Source: Thiovibrio sp964588325 (GTDB lineage Bacteria > Desulfobacterota > Desulfobulbia > Desulfobulbales > Desulfurivibrionaceae). Taken from it: a DNA stretch of 64,000 nt. Below the pieces are notes generated by a model that made no database searches, was not told the origin of the DNA, and saw only the letters and a list, made by a program, of their open reading frames with translations. Each line of letters starts with the position of its first letter. Within the stretch, counting starts at the first letter, position 1. The DNA is taken from contig CAZPOR010000002.1 in the NCBI GenBank assembly GCA_964588325.1, positions 186,001-250,000 of the forward strand, given 5' to 3'. A program made the position numbers and the translations under genes. Of the stretch, positions 39,068-48,305 are shown in pieces.

Positions 39068-39541
39068 ATGCCTAGGAAAAGACTTGTTGCAAAGCGTGGA
39101 ATTGAGCCGGATCCGCGTTTTAATAGTGTGTTGGTTGCCAAGTTTGTTAATGGCCTGATGGAGTGCGGCAAGAAGAGCATCGCCCGGGGCATTTTTTACG
39201 GCGCCATGGATATGATCGAGAGCCGCATCACCGATGCCGATCCCATCGTGGTCTTTGAGAAAGCCTTGGAAAAGGTTCGTCCCCGTCTTGAGGTGAAATC
39301 CCGTCGAGTGGGTGGCGCTACCTATCAGGTGCCGGTCGAGGTTCGTCCTGAAAGGAGAAACGCCTTGGCCATCCGCTGGTTGGTTGCTTTTGCTCAGAAA
39401 AGACCCGGAAAAACCATGGCTGATAAGCTTGCCGGGGAACTTGCCGATGCCTACAATAACCGTGGTGCGGCAGTGAAAAAACGCGAAGATACGCACCGCA
39501 TGGCCGATGCCAACAAGGCATTTGCCCATTACCGCTGGTAA
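39068..39541 (+). CDS. rpsG: Ribosomal protein S7
   Basis: S7 nucleates assembly of the 30S head and contacts E-site tRNA. The product is 157 aa, starting MPRKRLVAKRGIEPDPRFNS, with LEKVRPRLEVKSRRVGGATYQ and ANKAFAHYRW at the C terminus, all typical. GAGAAGGAG precedes the ATG. In E. coli S7 represses the str operon by binding between rpsL and rpsG; the 35-bp gap here is too short to show an obvious equivalent. Confidence 0.98.
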   Translation: MPRKRLVAKRGIEPDPRFNSVLVAKFVNGLMECGKKSIARGIFYGAMDMIESRITDADPIVVFEKALEKVRPRLEVKSRRVGGATYQVPVEVRPERRNALAIRWLVAFAQKRPGKTMADKLAGELADAYNNRGAAVKKREDTHRMADANKAFAHYRW

Positions 39542-39660
39542 TTCTTGGGTTCTTGTTTTTCCTTGGTTGACAAAACCGCGGGGAGGAGGTATTAACACCA
39601 ATCCTTGTCGGGCGGGCTGGGTTTAAACATCCCGTAAAATAAGTGACCAGGGGAAAATCA

Positions 39661-41745
39661 GTGGCTGGGAAAGATTCGCTGCAGTACCTGCGCAATATTG
39701 GCATCATGGCCCATATTGACGCCGGCAAGACAACAACAACGGAACGCATTCTTTTTTATACAGGGCGTTCGCACAGGATGGGCGAGGTTCATGATGGCAA
39801 TGCCGTCATGGATTGGATGGAGCAGGAGCAGGAGCGCGGCATTACCATTACGTCAGCGGCCACAACCTGTCAGTGGCATGACCACACCATCAATATAATA
39901 GATACACCGGGGCATGTTGACTTTACCGTTGAGGTGGAGCGTTGCCTCAGGGTTTTGGACGGTGCTATCGCGATATTCTGTGCGGTGGGAGGGGTTGAGC
40001 CCCAGTCTGAAACCGTATGGCGGCAGGCGGATCATTATCGGATCCCCAGGATTGCCTACATAAACAAAATGGACCGGCTCGGGGCAAATTTTCTCCGTTG
40101 CGTCGAGATGCTTGAAGAGAGGTTGGGCGCAAACCCTTTGCCCCTCCAGTTGCCGGTTGGGAAAGAAGAAGCATTCAGGGGCATCATTGATCTCGTTCAA
40201 GAGAAAATGATGCGCTTTGATGAGGATACAAAGGGATCCAGGATTGAGTACGAGCCTGTCCCTGATGAGTTCAAACAAGAGTCTGCGGCCGCACGAATGG
40301 CCCTTATCGAGAAGTTGGCCGACTTCGATGATTGGGTCATGGAAAAATTTCTGAATGAGCAACCTGTGACGGTTGATGAAATCAACCGGGCTATCAGGAC
40401 TGCAACTCTGAATCTTGATGTCGTGCCTGTCCTGTGTGGCAGCTCCTTTAAAAATAAAGGGGTGCAGCCATTACTTGACGCCGTCGTCGCATATCTGCCT
40501 TCGCCTGTCGATGTTCCATCGGTGCAGGGTGTCAATGCGGATGGTGTGACGGAAACGAGAAGGGCAAGCGACGACGAAAGTCTGTCCGCCCTTGTTTTCA
40601 AGCTGACATCGGACCCTTTTGTGGACATTCTGGCGTATGTGCGCGTTTATTCCGGCGTAATGAAGGTCGGGGATAGAGTGTACAACCCAGGAAAGAAAAA
40701 AAAGGAAAAGATTGGCCGGATAGTCAAGATGCACGCCAACAAGAGGGAAGAGGTCGGCGAGCTGAGGGCTGGCGACATCGGGGCCGTGGTTGGGTTGCGC
40801 TTTTCCATTACCGGGGATTCGCTCTGTGATTCGGGAGAGACCTTTACTCTCGAGACCATGGAATTTCCCGAGCCGGTTATAAGCGTTGCCATCGAGCCAA
40901 AGGGCAAGGCAGACGAAGAAAAGTTGAGGGACAGTCTGGCAAAGATTGCTTTGGAGGACCCCTCCTTTTCCGTGTCCACCGATCCGGATTCGGGGCAGAC
41001 CCTTATTTCGGGGATGGGCGAGCTTCACCTTGAAATTATAGTTGATCGGCTTGTCCGAGAATTCAAGGTCGGCGCAAATATCGGCAAGCCCCAGGTCGCG
41101 TATAAAGAAACCGTGACCAGCCAGGGCAGGGCGGAAGGGAAATTCGAGCATCCGACCACTGCCGGCAAGAGCCAGTATGGCCATGTCTGGTTGCAGATTG
41201 AGCCACTTGAGCGTGGCGAAGGTTTCCGGTTTGAGAGTACTATTGCCGAGGATGTTATTCCTCCGGCGATTGTTCCGGCAATAGAAAAAGCGGTGCATGA
41301 TAGTCTTGATGCGGGAACCTTGATCGGTTTTCCCATTGTTGATCTGAAGGTCACGCTGGTTGACGGATCTTACCGGGATGAGGATTCAACCGAGCAAGCC
41401 TTTGGGGTTGCCGCCGCCATGGCCTTCCGTACGGCGGTTTCTGAAGCTGGCCCGGTTTTGCTGGAGCCGGTGATGGATGTTGAGATAACTTTGCCTGAAG
41501 CATATCTTGGCGAGGTTATTTCCGATCTTACCGCCAAGCGGGCGAAGATTCACGGCATGGACAGCCGGGACGGCGGTTTGCAGGTGGTGAAAGCGCAGGT
41601 GCCACTGGCTGAGATGTTTGGCTATTCAACGGTGTTGCGTTCCGGAACCCAGGGGCGGGCAAATTTCACCATGCAATTTGCCGCATACGACAGGGTGCCG
41701 GACCAGATGAGTGCAAAGATAATTAAGCGGATTCGAGGCCTTTAA
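39661..41745 (+). CDS. fusA: Elongation factor G (str-operon copy, divergent type)
   Basis: EF-G is the GTPase that drives translocation and, with RRF, ribosome recycling. The product is 694 aa from the GTG at 39661, which has CCAGGGG seven bases upstream; a GTG at 39643 is an alternative. Domains are G (AHIDAGKTTTTER, DTPGHVDF, NKMDR), II, III, IV and V, all present. Many otherwise well-conserved segments differ from E. coli EF-G, for instance GDIGAVVGLRFSITGDSLCD. Codon use is also less biased than in tuf. This resembles the spdEFG group described in spirochaetes, planctomycetes and deltaproteobacteria, but the assignment needs a tree. Confidence 0.93.
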   Translation: MAGKDSLQYLRNIGIMAHIDAGKTTTTERILFYTGRSHRMGEVHDGNAVMDWMEQEQERGITITSAATTCQWHDHTINIIDTPGHVDFTVEVERCLRVLDGAIAIFCAVGGVEPQSETVWRQADHYRIPRIAYINKMDRLGANFLRCVEMLEERLGANPLPLQLPVGKEEAFRGIIDLVQEKMMRFDEDTKGSRIEYEPVPDEFKQESAAARMALIEKLADFDDWVMEKFLNEQPVTVDEINRAIRTATLNLDVVPVLCGSSFKNKGVQPLLDAVVAYLPSPVDVPSVQGVNADGVTETRRASDDESLSALVFKLTSDPFVDILAYVRVYSGVMKVGDRVYNPGKKKKEKIGRIVKMHANKREEVGELRAGDIGAVVGLRFSITGDSLCDSGETFTLETMEFPEPVISVAIEPKGKADEEKLRDSLAKIALEDPSFSVSTDPDSGQTLISGMGELHLEIIVDRLVREFKVGANIGKPQVAYKETVTSQGRAEGKFEHPTTAGKSQYGHVWLQIEPLERGEGFRFESTIAEDVIPPAIVPAIEKAVHDSLDAGTLIGFPIVDLKVTLVDGSYRDEDSTEQAFGVAAAMAFRTAVSEAGPVLLEPVMDVEITLPEAYLGEVISDLTAKRAKIHGMDSRDGGLQVVKAQVPLAEMFGYSTVLRSGTQGRANFTMQFAAYDRVPDQMSAKIIKRIRGL

Positions 41746-41781
41746 CTCGAACGAGACGCAAGCAAATAAAGAGGAAAGGAC

Positions 41782-42972
41782 ATGGCAAAAGAGAAATTTG
41801 AACGCAAGAAACCGCATGTAAATATTGGGACGATCGGCCACATCGACCATGGCAAGACCACCCTGACCTCGGCCATTACCCGGGTATTGGCGACCAAGGG
41901 CTTCGCCAAGGCCACCGCGTTTGACCAGATCGACAAGGCTCCGGAAGAGAAGGAGCGTGGTATCACCATTGCGACGGCCCATGTGGAATACGAATCCAAC
42001 ACGCGCCATTATGCCCACGTAGACTGCCCTGGGCATGCGGACTACATCAAGAACATGATCACCGGCGCGGCGCAGATGGATGGCGCCATCCTGGTTGTTG
42101 CCGCCACGGACGGTCCCATGCCGCAGACCCGTGAGCACATCCTGCTTGCCCGTCAGGTAGGTGTTCCCGCGGTTGTGGTTTTCATGAACAAATGCGACAT
42201 GGTCGACGATCCCGAGCTCCTGGAGCTGGTGGACATGGAGCTGCGCGAGCTGCTCACCAAATACAATTTTCCCGGGGACGACACCCCGATCATCCAGGGC
42301 AGCGCCTTGAAGGCCCTTGAGAATCCGGAAGACGAGGCTGCGGCCAAATGTATCTGGGATCTGATGGATGCCTGCGACAGCTTTATACCCGAGCCTGCCC
42401 GTGATATCGACAAGCCTTTCCTGATGCCGGTGGAGGATGTTTTCTCCATCTCTGGCCGCGGCACGGTTGCCACCGGTCGTATCGAGCGCGGCAAGGTGAA
42501 GGTTGGCGAGGAAATCGAGGTAATCGGTATCCGCGATACCGCCAAGACCACGGTCACCGGGGTTGAGATGTTCCGCAAGCTCCTTGATGAGGGTTTGGCC
42601 GGCGACAACGTTGGCGTGCTGTTGCGGGGCTTGAAGCGTGAGGATATCGAGCGGGGACAGGTATTGGCCAAGCCGGGCTCCATTACCCCGCATACGAAGT
42701 TCATGGCCGAGGCGTACATCCTGTCCAAGGATGAGGGTGGCCGTCATACCCCGTTTTTCAACGGGTATCGCCCGCAGTTCTACTTCCGGACCACGGACGT
42801 GACCGGGGTTGTGAACCTGCAAGAGGGTGTAGAGATGGTAATGCCTGGAGACAACGTGACCATAGAAGCGAAGTTGATTACCCCGATCGCCATGGAAGAA
42901 GGTCTGCGTTTCGCGATTCGCGAAGGCGGCCGTACCGTGGGCGCCGGTGTTATCAATAAAATTATCGAATAA
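41782..42972 (+). CDS. tuf: Elongation factor Tu, copy 2
   Basis: This gene encodes the same 396-aa EF-Tu as the copy at 24923 and matches it in nucleotide sequence over the whole frame, plus GAGGAAAGGAC in front. It occupies the tufA position of the str operon, between fusA and rpsJ. Identity stops immediately outside the block (41771-42972 against 24912-26113, 1202 bp), which points to concerted evolution by gene conversion rather than recent duplication of a larger segment. Confidence 0.98.
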   Translation: MAKEKFERKKPHVNIGTIGHIDHGKTTLTSAITRVLATKGFAKATAFDQIDKAPEEKERGITIATAHVEYESNTRHYAHVDCPGHADYIKNMITGAAQMDGAILVVAATDGPMPQTREHILLARQVGVPAVVVFMNKCDMVDDPELLELVDMELRELLTKYNFPGDDTPIIQGSALKALENPEDEAAAKCIWDLMDACDSFIPEPARDIDKPFLMPVEDVFSISGRGTVATGRIERGKVKVGEEIEVIGIRDTAKTTVTGVEMFRKLLDEGLAGDNVGVLLRGLKREDIERGQVLAKPGSITPHTKFMAEAYILSKDEGGRHTPFFNGYRPQFYFRTTDVTGVVNLQEGVEMVMPGDNVTIEAKLITPIAMEEGLRFAIREGGRTVGAGVINKIIE

Positions 42973-42984
42973 GGTGGAGCGAGC

Positions 42985-43296
42985 ATGATTCAGACACAGA
43001 AAATACGCATCAGGCTTAAGGGGTACGACCATAAGCTTATCGATCAATCCACTTCCGAGATTGTTGATACTGCTAAGCGTACTGGTGCAACTGTTGCTGG
43101 CCCGATTCCTCTGCCGACCACCATCAACAAGTTTTGTGTGTTGCGCTCTCCGCATGTGGATAAGAAATCCCGTGAGCAGTTTGAGATGCGCACCCACAGA
43201 AGGCTGCTGGACATTCTTGAGCCAACGCAGCAGACCATTGATGCGCTTATGAAACTCGAGCTTTCCGCTGGAGTTGACGTGGAAATCAAGCTTTAG
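42985..43296 (+). CDS. rpsJ: Ribosomal protein S10 (NusE)
   Basis: S10 is a 30S head protein and also the NusG partner in transcription-translation coupling. The product is 103 aa, with KIRIRLKGYDHKLIDQS at the start and PLPTTINKFCVLRSPHVDKK, then RTHRRLLDIL. It starts 12 bp after tuf and opens the S10 part of the array. Confidence 0.98.
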   Translation: MIQTQKIRIRLKGYDHKLIDQSTSEIVDTAKRTGATVAGPIPLPTTINKFCVLRSPHVDKKSREQFEMRTHRRLLDILEPTQQTIDALMKLELSAGVDVEIKL

Positions 43297-43364
43297 GATT
43301 ATGAAACGGTTGTGCCGGTCAACGGTACAGTTGCTGTCAGAGAAGAAAAAAACAGGTAGGAACA

Positions 43365-43994
43365 ATGCCTAAAAAATTAGGATTACTGGGTAAGAAGATT
43401 GGCATGACCCGGATCTATTCCGAGGACGGCACTGCTGTCGCAGTAACGGTCATTGAAACTGGACCATGTGTGGTGCTTCAGAAAAAATCCGTTGCCAAGG
43501 AAGGGTACGACGCCATTCAGGTCGGTTTCGGCGCCAAACGGGAATCTCGTTTGAACAAGCCTGACGCCGGGCATGCCAAAGCGTCAGGAAAGGGCGGATT
43601 TTATCATATTAAAGAGTTCCGGGTTGCGGACCCCAGCCAGTTTGAAGTCGGGCAGGCAATATTGGTTTCGGATCTTTTTAAGGTCGGCGACATCATTGAT
43701 GTGAGCGGTGCCGTTAAGGGACGTGGTTTTCAGGGTGTTATCCGAAGACACGGCTTTAAAGGTGGACCTTCCGGCCATGGCTCCATGTTCCATCGTGCTC
43801 CCGGGTCCATTGGATGTAGCGCCTGGCCGAGCCGGGTTATTAAAGGGAAAAAGATGCCTGGGCATATGGGCACGAATATGGTCACCAAGAAAAGCGTGAC
43901 CATTATGGATATCCGGCCTGAGCAAAATGTGCTTGTCGTCAAGGGCGGCGTGCCTGGTGCAAAGCAGGGTTTATTGCATATTTATACAAAATAA
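43365..43994 (+). CDS. rplC: Ribosomal protein L3
   Basis: L3 is an early-assembling 50S protein near the peptidyl transferase centre. The product is 209 aa starting MPKKLGLLGKKIGMTRIY. GRGFQGVIRRHGF, GPSGHGSMFHRAPGSIG and PGHMGTNMVTKKS are the typical central loop features. It is the second gene of the S10 cluster, with GGTAGGAAC before its ATG. Confidence 0.98.
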   Translation: MPKKLGLLGKKIGMTRIYSEDGTAVAVTVIETGPCVVLQKKSVAKEGYDAIQVGFGAKRESRLNKPDAGHAKASGKGGFYHIKEFRVADPSQFEVGQAILVSDLFKVGDIIDVSGAVKGRGFQGVIRRHGFKGGPSGHGSMFHRAPGSIGCSAWPSRVIKGKKMPGHMGTNMVTKKSVTIMDIRPEQNVLVVKGGVPGAKQGLLHIYTK

Positions 43995-44036
43995 TGAGTC
44001 TTAGTTGCCTTAAGATTTATTTTGGGGGTGCCGGAA

Positions 44037-44660
44037 ATGGCAGTTGCTGAAATATTCAATGTTGAAAATGTGAAAGTGGGTGATCTTGAGTTGAACGACA
44101 ATCTGTTTGCCGTTCCAGTCAATCCCCATATCATTCATGAAATTGTGCGGATGCAGCGGGCTGCCCGTCGTGCTGGTACTGCCTGCACGAAAACACGGAC
44201 CGAAGTCCGTGGCGGCGGCAAGAAGCCATGGAAACAGAAAGGCACCGGACGTGCACGTTCCGGAACCCGCACATCTCCCCTGTGGCGCGGTGGCGGCGTG
44301 GTTTTTGGTCCGAAACCCCGTGATTATTCCTTCAAGCTTCCCAAGAAGGTTAAAAAGCTCGGTCTTCGCATGGCCTTGAGTTCACGCTTCGGCGATAACC
44401 TCCTGCTGGTTCTTGATAATTTCAAAATTGAAGAAATCAAGACCAAAAAGTTTATCGGGGTCATGAACGCACTGAAGATCGATAATGCTTTGATTGTAAT
44501 TCCGGAGCGTGATGATCATCTCGAGCGTTCGTCCCGTAATGTTCAGGGCTTTAAAGTTATTCCGACGGCAGGGCTGAATGTCTATGACATTTTGCTCCAT
44601 AAGCACATTGTCTTACTGCAGCCTTGTATTGGCCAGCTGGAAGAGAGGTTGTTGTCATGA
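44037..44660 (+). CDS. rplD: Ribosomal protein L4
   Basis: L4 reaches into the exit tunnel and in E. coli also regulates the S10 operon. The product is 207 aa from the ATG at 44037, with GGGGGTG upstream; an upstream TTG at 44022 is possible but gives no family match. The tunnel loop RTEVRGGGKKPWKQKGTGRAR and GGGVVFGPKPRDY are clear. Its stop overlaps the start of rplW by four bases (ATGA). Confidence 0.97.
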   Translation: MAVAEIFNVENVKVGDLELNDNLFAVPVNPHIIHEIVRMQRAARRAGTACTKTRTEVRGGGKKPWKQKGTGRARSGTRTSPLWRGGGVVFGPKPRDYSFKLPKKVKKLGLRMALSSRFGDNLLLVLDNFKIEEIKTKKFIGVMNALKIDNALIVIPERDDHLERSSRNVQGFKVIPTAGLNVYDILLHKHIVLLQPCIGQLEERLLS

Positions 44661-44947
44661 AAGATATGTTCAGTATTATCAAGAAACCTTGCTTGACGGA
44701 AAAGGGCCTTGGCTTGCAGGAGATTCATAATCAGGTTGTTGTCAAGGTTGATCCACGCGCCAATAAAATTGAGATCAAGGATGCTGTCGAAAAGCTCTTC
44801 AGCGTTAAGGTCGCCAAGGTGCGAACCGCAAACATGCACGGAAAGAAAAAACGTGTTGGCAAGCATTTCGGACAGCAGTCAGACTGGAAGAAGGCCATTG
44901 TTACTCTTGAAGAAGGGAATAAGATCGATTTCCTTGAGAAGATTTAA
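44657..44947 (+). CDS. rplW: Ribosomal protein L23
   Basis: L23 surrounds the tunnel exit and docks trigger factor and SRP. The product is 96 aa from the ATG at 44657, overlapping rplD by four bases, with GAGAGG upstream. It shows IIKKPCLTEKG at the start, KVDPRANKIEIKDAVEKLF and the loop VRTANMHGKKKRVG. Reading is probably coupled to rplD. Confidence 0.97.
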   Translation: MKDMFSIIKKPCLTEKGLGLQEIHNQVVVKVDPRANKIEIKDAVEKLFSVKVAKVRTANMHGKKKRVGKHFGQQSDWKKAIVTLEEGNKIDFLEKI

Positions 44948-45018
44948 GGGAAGTCTCGTCGGCAAGAGCTGTAATTTTTTGTTACGAATACGGAATTTAA
45001 ATATTATCGGGGTTTGAA

Positions 45019-45840
45019 ATGGCATTAAAGACCTATAAACCTACATCACCGGGCAGAAGAACTCTTGTTACAGTTGTCAATCCCGAGTTGTCAAAGGATA
45101 AACCGCAGAAATCGTTGGTTCGCCCCATCAGTAAGACCGGTGGACGAAACAACAATGGCCGCATTACATCCAGGCATATTGGTGGGGGTCATAAGCGGAA
45201 ATATCGTTTGATCGACTTTAAGCGGGAAAAGATGGATATCCCTGCAAAAGTCGCTGCTATAGAATACGACCCGAATCGTTCGGCGAATTTGGCCCTGCTG
45301 AACTACGTGGATGGCGAAAAGCGCTATATCCTTTCTCCTCTGGGGATCAAGATTGGAGATACCGTTGTCGCGGGTGAGGCTGTTGATATTAAGCCTGGTA
45401 ACTGTTTGCCCATGGGCAACATGCCGCTCGGTAGCATCATTCATAATCTCGAGATGAAAATCGGCAAGGGTGCGCAACTCGTGAGAAGCGCTGGTGTCTC
45501 CGCGCAGCTTATGGCCAAGGAAGGCGAGTATGTTACGGTGAAATTGCCTTCGGGCGAGGTTCGCAAGTTTCACCGGAAATGCCGGGCCTGTATTGGTCAG
45601 GTAGGCAACAATGAACACGAGAGCCAGAAGCTCGGCAAGGCTGGACGGAGTCGTTGGAAAGGAAACCGTCCCAAGGTTCGTGGTGTTGCCATGAACCCGC
45701 TTGATCATCCAATGGGTGGTGGTGAGGGTAAAAGCTCTGGTGGTCGCCATCCTTGTACCCCGTGGGGTGTTCCCACCAAGGGTTATAAAACACGCGGCAA
45801 GAAGTCATCCGATAAATTTATCGTTAAGAAAAGATCATAA
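45019..45840 (+). CDS. rplB: Ribosomal protein L2
   Basis: L2 is needed for subunit association and peptidyl transfer. The product is 273 aa. GRNNNGRITSRHIGGGHKRKYR, the GEYVTVKLPSGEVRKF segment and VRGVAMNPLDHPMGGGEG with the conserved His at the active-site extension are present. It lies between rplW and rpsS as usual. Confidence 0.98.
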   Translation: MALKTYKPTSPGRRTLVTVVNPELSKDKPQKSLVRPISKTGGRNNNGRITSRHIGGGHKRKYRLIDFKREKMDIPAKVAAIEYDPNRSANLALLNYVDGEKRYILSPLGIKIGDTVVAGEAVDIKPGNCLPMGNMPLGSIIHNLEMKIGKGAQLVRSAGVSAQLMAKEGEYVTVKLPSGEVRKFHRKCRACIGQVGNNEHESQKLGKAGRSRWKGNRPKVRGVAMNPLDHPMGGGEGKSSGGRHPCTPWGVPTKGYKTRGKKSSDKFIVKKRS

Positions 45841-45855
45841 TTAGGGGGTATACAA

Positions 45856-46131
45856 GTGGGACGTTCAGTTAAAAAAGGTCCATTTGTAGATGACCATTTG
45901 ATGTCAAAGGTCATGAAGGCCAAGGATGAAGGCTCCAGGAAGGTTATCCAGACCTGGTCCAGACGTTCTGATGTAATTCCGGAAATGGTTGGGCTCACTT
46001 TTGCCGTGCACAATGGCAAAAAGTTCATCCCGGTTTTTGTGACGGAAAACATGGTAGGACATAAGCTTGGTGAGTTTTCGCCGACTCGTACCTACTACGG
46101 TCACGCAGCGGACAAGAAGAAAAAGAAATAG
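45856..46131 (+). CDS. rpsS: Ribosomal protein S19
   Basis: S19 is a 30S head protein that contacts S13 and the A-site finger. The product is 91 aa. The start is a GTG at 45856 with AGGGGGT upstream, giving MGRSVKKGPFVDDHL. It contains TWSRRSDVIPEMVG, GHKLGEFSPTR and a Lys-rich end. The GTG start fits the family N terminus exactly. Confidence 0.97.
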   Translation: MGRSVKKGPFVDDHLMSKVMKAKDEGSRKVIQTWSRRSDVIPEMVGLTFAVHNGKKFIPVFVTENMVGHKLGEFSPTRTYYGHAADKKKKK

Positions 46132-46180
46132 AAGCTGCTAAACCGGACACGGTCTTCAGGTAAAGAAAGGAGTTCATTCG

Positions 46181-46513
46181 ATGGAAGCAAAAGCGCTTGC
46201 TCGTTATATAAGGATTTCACCGCAAAAAGCCAGACTCGTTGCTGATCTGGTACGCGGAAAAAGTGTTGATCATGCCATTAACGCACTGCGGTTTTTGCCT
46301 AAAAAAGGCGCCCGGTTGCTGAAAAAAGTAATTGAATCAGCGGTGGCCAATGCCAGTCAAAATGAGAGTATTGACGTGGATACTCTCTATGTGAAGTCTA
46401 TTTTTATAGATGGCGGGCCGATGCTGAAAAGAATCATGCCGCGTGCCCAAGGGCGGGCGAACAGAATTCTGAAAAGAACGAGCCACATCACTGTTGTTTT
46501 GGATGAGCAATAA
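46181..46513 (+). CDS. rplV: Ribosomal protein L22
   Basis: L22 lines the exit tunnel with a long beta hairpin. The product is 110 aa, with ARYIRISPQKARLVADLVRG at the start and GGPMLKRIMPRAQGRANRI in the tunnel loop. No deletion of the kind linked to macrolide resistance is seen. AAAGGAG precedes the ATG. Confidence 0.97.
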   Translation: MEAKALARYIRISPQKARLVADLVRGKSVDHAINALRFLPKKGARLLKKVIESAVANASQNESIDVDTLYVKSIFIDGGPMLKRIMPRAQGRANRILKRTSHITVVLDEQ

Positions 46514-46582
46514 CAGAATACAGATGTAATAGGGTATTCATCAGTACTTCGATTTGCATTTCAATGAGAATGGAGGAAGGTT

Positions 46583-47230
46583 TTGGGCCAGAAAGTTAAT
46601 CCGATAGGTTTACGACTGAATATTATACGTACCTGGGACTCCATCTGGTACGCCGACAAGGATTATGCCAAAAAATTTCTTGAGGATCAGAGCCTGAGGA
46701 AGTTTCTTAAAAAGCGGCTCTATCATGCTGGCATTTCCAAAATTCAGATAGCCAGAACCGGCGATAAGCTCCGGATTAAGCTCCATACCGCCCGTCCAGG
46801 CATTGTTATCGGCAAAAAAGGGACAGAGATCGAGGTTCTGAAGGCTGAAATTGACAAATTGACCGGCAAGGAGTGCGTTCTTGATATTCAGGAGGTTCGT
46901 CGTCCTGAGGCAGATGCGCAACTGGTGGCGGAGAACATTGCTTTGCAGCTTGAAAGACGGGTAGCCTTCCGGCGCGCCATGAAGAAGTCAGTAAATATGG
47001 CCTTGAAGTTCGGCGCTAAAGGTGTTAAAATCGCGTGTTCAGGACGGCTGGGTGGTGCGGAGATTGCTCGTCAGGAATGGGTGCGCGAGGGTCGAGTCCC
47101 CCTGCATACTCTTCGTGCTGATGTGGATTATGGTATTGCCGAGGCGAATACTACCTATGGCAAGATCGGCGTTAAGGTCTGGATCTTCAAGGGTGAAGTT
47201 CTGAGTGCTGCCGACCAGATTGCCGAATAA
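46583..47230 (+). CDS. rpsC: Ribosomal protein S3
   Basis: S3 lies at the mRNA entry and has helicase activity with S4. The product is 215 aa starting from a TTG at 46583, which gives MGQKVNPIGLRLNI, the family N terminus. A TGGAGGAAGG site lies just upstream. The KH domain (KIQIARTGDKLRIKL, PGIVIGKKG) and the C-terminal SGRLGGAEIARQEW are present. Confidence 0.97.
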   Translation: MGQKVNPIGLRLNIIRTWDSIWYADKDYAKKFLEDQSLRKFLKKRLYHAGISKIQIARTGDKLRIKLHTARPGIVIGKKGTEIEVLKAEIDKLTGKECVLDIQEVRRPEADAQLVAENIALQLERRVAFRRAMKKSVNMALKFGAKGVKIACSGRLGGAEIARQEWVREGRVPLHTLRADVDYGIAEANTTYGKIGVKVWIFKGEVLSAADQIAE

Positions 47231-47284
47231 CTCGTTATCGGGTGAAACGGCTTTAAATAAGTCAGTCACAGATAGGATATACCG

Positions 47285-47701
47285 ATGTTAAGTCCAAAAA
47301 AAGTAAAACATAGAAAGATGTTTAAGGGCCGCCTGACTGGCGCAGCGTATCGCGGGTCTGGATTTTCTTTCGGTGAATATGCCCTGAAGGCTGTCGGCTG
47401 TGGCAAAATGACCGCCCAGCAGATTGAGGCGGCTCGTATTGCAATCAATAGAAAGATTAAAAGAACCGGACAACTGTGGATCCGGATTTTTCCGGATAAG
47501 CCCATTACCAAGAAGCCTGCTGAAACCCGGATGGGAAAAGGCAAGGGTAATCCGGAATATTGGGTAGCCCAGGTAAAGCCGGGCCGCATACTGTATGAAC
47601 TGGCCGGGGTGGATGATGATTTGGCCAGGGAGGCGTTGCAGTTGGCCGCCAATAAATTGCCTTTCCCGACTAAAGTAATTTATGTGGGGGAAACCTTATG
47701 A
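47285..47701 (+). CDS. rplP: Ribosomal protein L16
   Basis: L16 helps position A-site tRNA near the peptidyl transferase centre. The product is 138 aa with MLSPKKVKHRKMFKGRLTG and MGKGKGNPEYWVA containing the conserved arginine/glycine region. Its stop overlaps the rpmC start by four bases (ATGA). Confidence 0.97.
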   Translation: MLSPKKVKHRKMFKGRLTGAAYRGSGFSFGEYALKAVGCGKMTAQQIEAARIAINRKIKRTGQLWIRIFPDKPITKKPAETRMGKGKGNPEYWVAQVKPGRILYELAGVDDDLAREALQLAANKLPFPTKVIYVGETL

Positions 47702-47886
47702 AAATGAAAGATATACGCGAGCTTGGAAAAGATGAGCTTGTTGCCAAGGTTCGGGAATTGTCCGAGGATCATTTCAAGCTGAAGTTCCAGCACGGCATTC
47801 GTCCCTTGGAAAATACGGCAAAATTACGGCAGTTGCGTAAGGAGATTGCCCGGATGCAAACCGCTCTTACTGCGCATACAGCGTAA
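47698..47886 (+). CDS. rpmC: Ribosomal protein L29
   Basis: L29 is a small helical protein near the tunnel exit. The product is 62 aa, with MKMKDIRELGKDELVAKV and the second helix ENTAKLRQLRKEIARM. It is translationally coupled to rplP through ATGA. Confidence 0.96.
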   Translation: MKMKDIRELGKDELVAKVRELSEDHFKLKFQHGIRPLENTAKLRQLRKEIARMQTALTAHTA

Positions 47887-47969
47887 CGTAATCGCTGGTT
47901 TCTGGCCAAGATTACTGGTGTTTTTTCGTGCTTGCGCCAATCGATAACGCTATTTGGTAGGATACTTTC

Positions 47970-48230
47970 ATGGTTGATGGAAAATCGAATAAGAAGACTC
48001 GGGTTGGGTTCGTAGTCAGCACCAAGATGGACAAAAGTGCTATTGTTCAGACCGAGCGCCTTGTCCCGCATAAACTGTATGGGAAATTCATGCGCCAGCA
48101 TAATAAATGCATGGTCCATGACCCGGAAAACAGTTGTAGCGTTGGTGACAGGGTTTTGATTGAAGAGTGCCGCCCGCTGAGCAAGAATAAACGGTGGCGG
48201 ATTATGGAAGTCATCGAGAAGGCCGTATAA
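47970..48230 (+). CDS. rpsQ: Ribosomal protein S17
   Basis: S17 is an early 30S assembly protein with an OB fold. The product is 86 aa, with TRVGFVVSTKMDKSAIVQTE, HKLYGKFMRQHNK and the motif GDRVLIEECRPLSKNKRW. It lies 83 bp after rpmC, a slightly longer gap than between other genes here. Confidence 0.97.
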   Translation: MVDGKSNKKTRVGFVVSTKMDKSAIVQTERLVPHKLYGKFMRQHNKCMVHDPENSCSVGDRVLIEECRPLSKNKRWRIMEVIEKAV

Positions 48231-48305
48231 TTTACGGTTTTTGATAACTAAGTTCCCCGGCAGTTTGCTTGGGTACTTCTAAAGTGTTCTGCGGTTGGTG
48301 AAGAA

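Noticed and set aside
41626..43365. Long minus-strand frames across both tuf genes (also 24857-26137)
   Set aside because: The same antisense product appears at both loci only because the two tuf genes are identical; no domain recognised.
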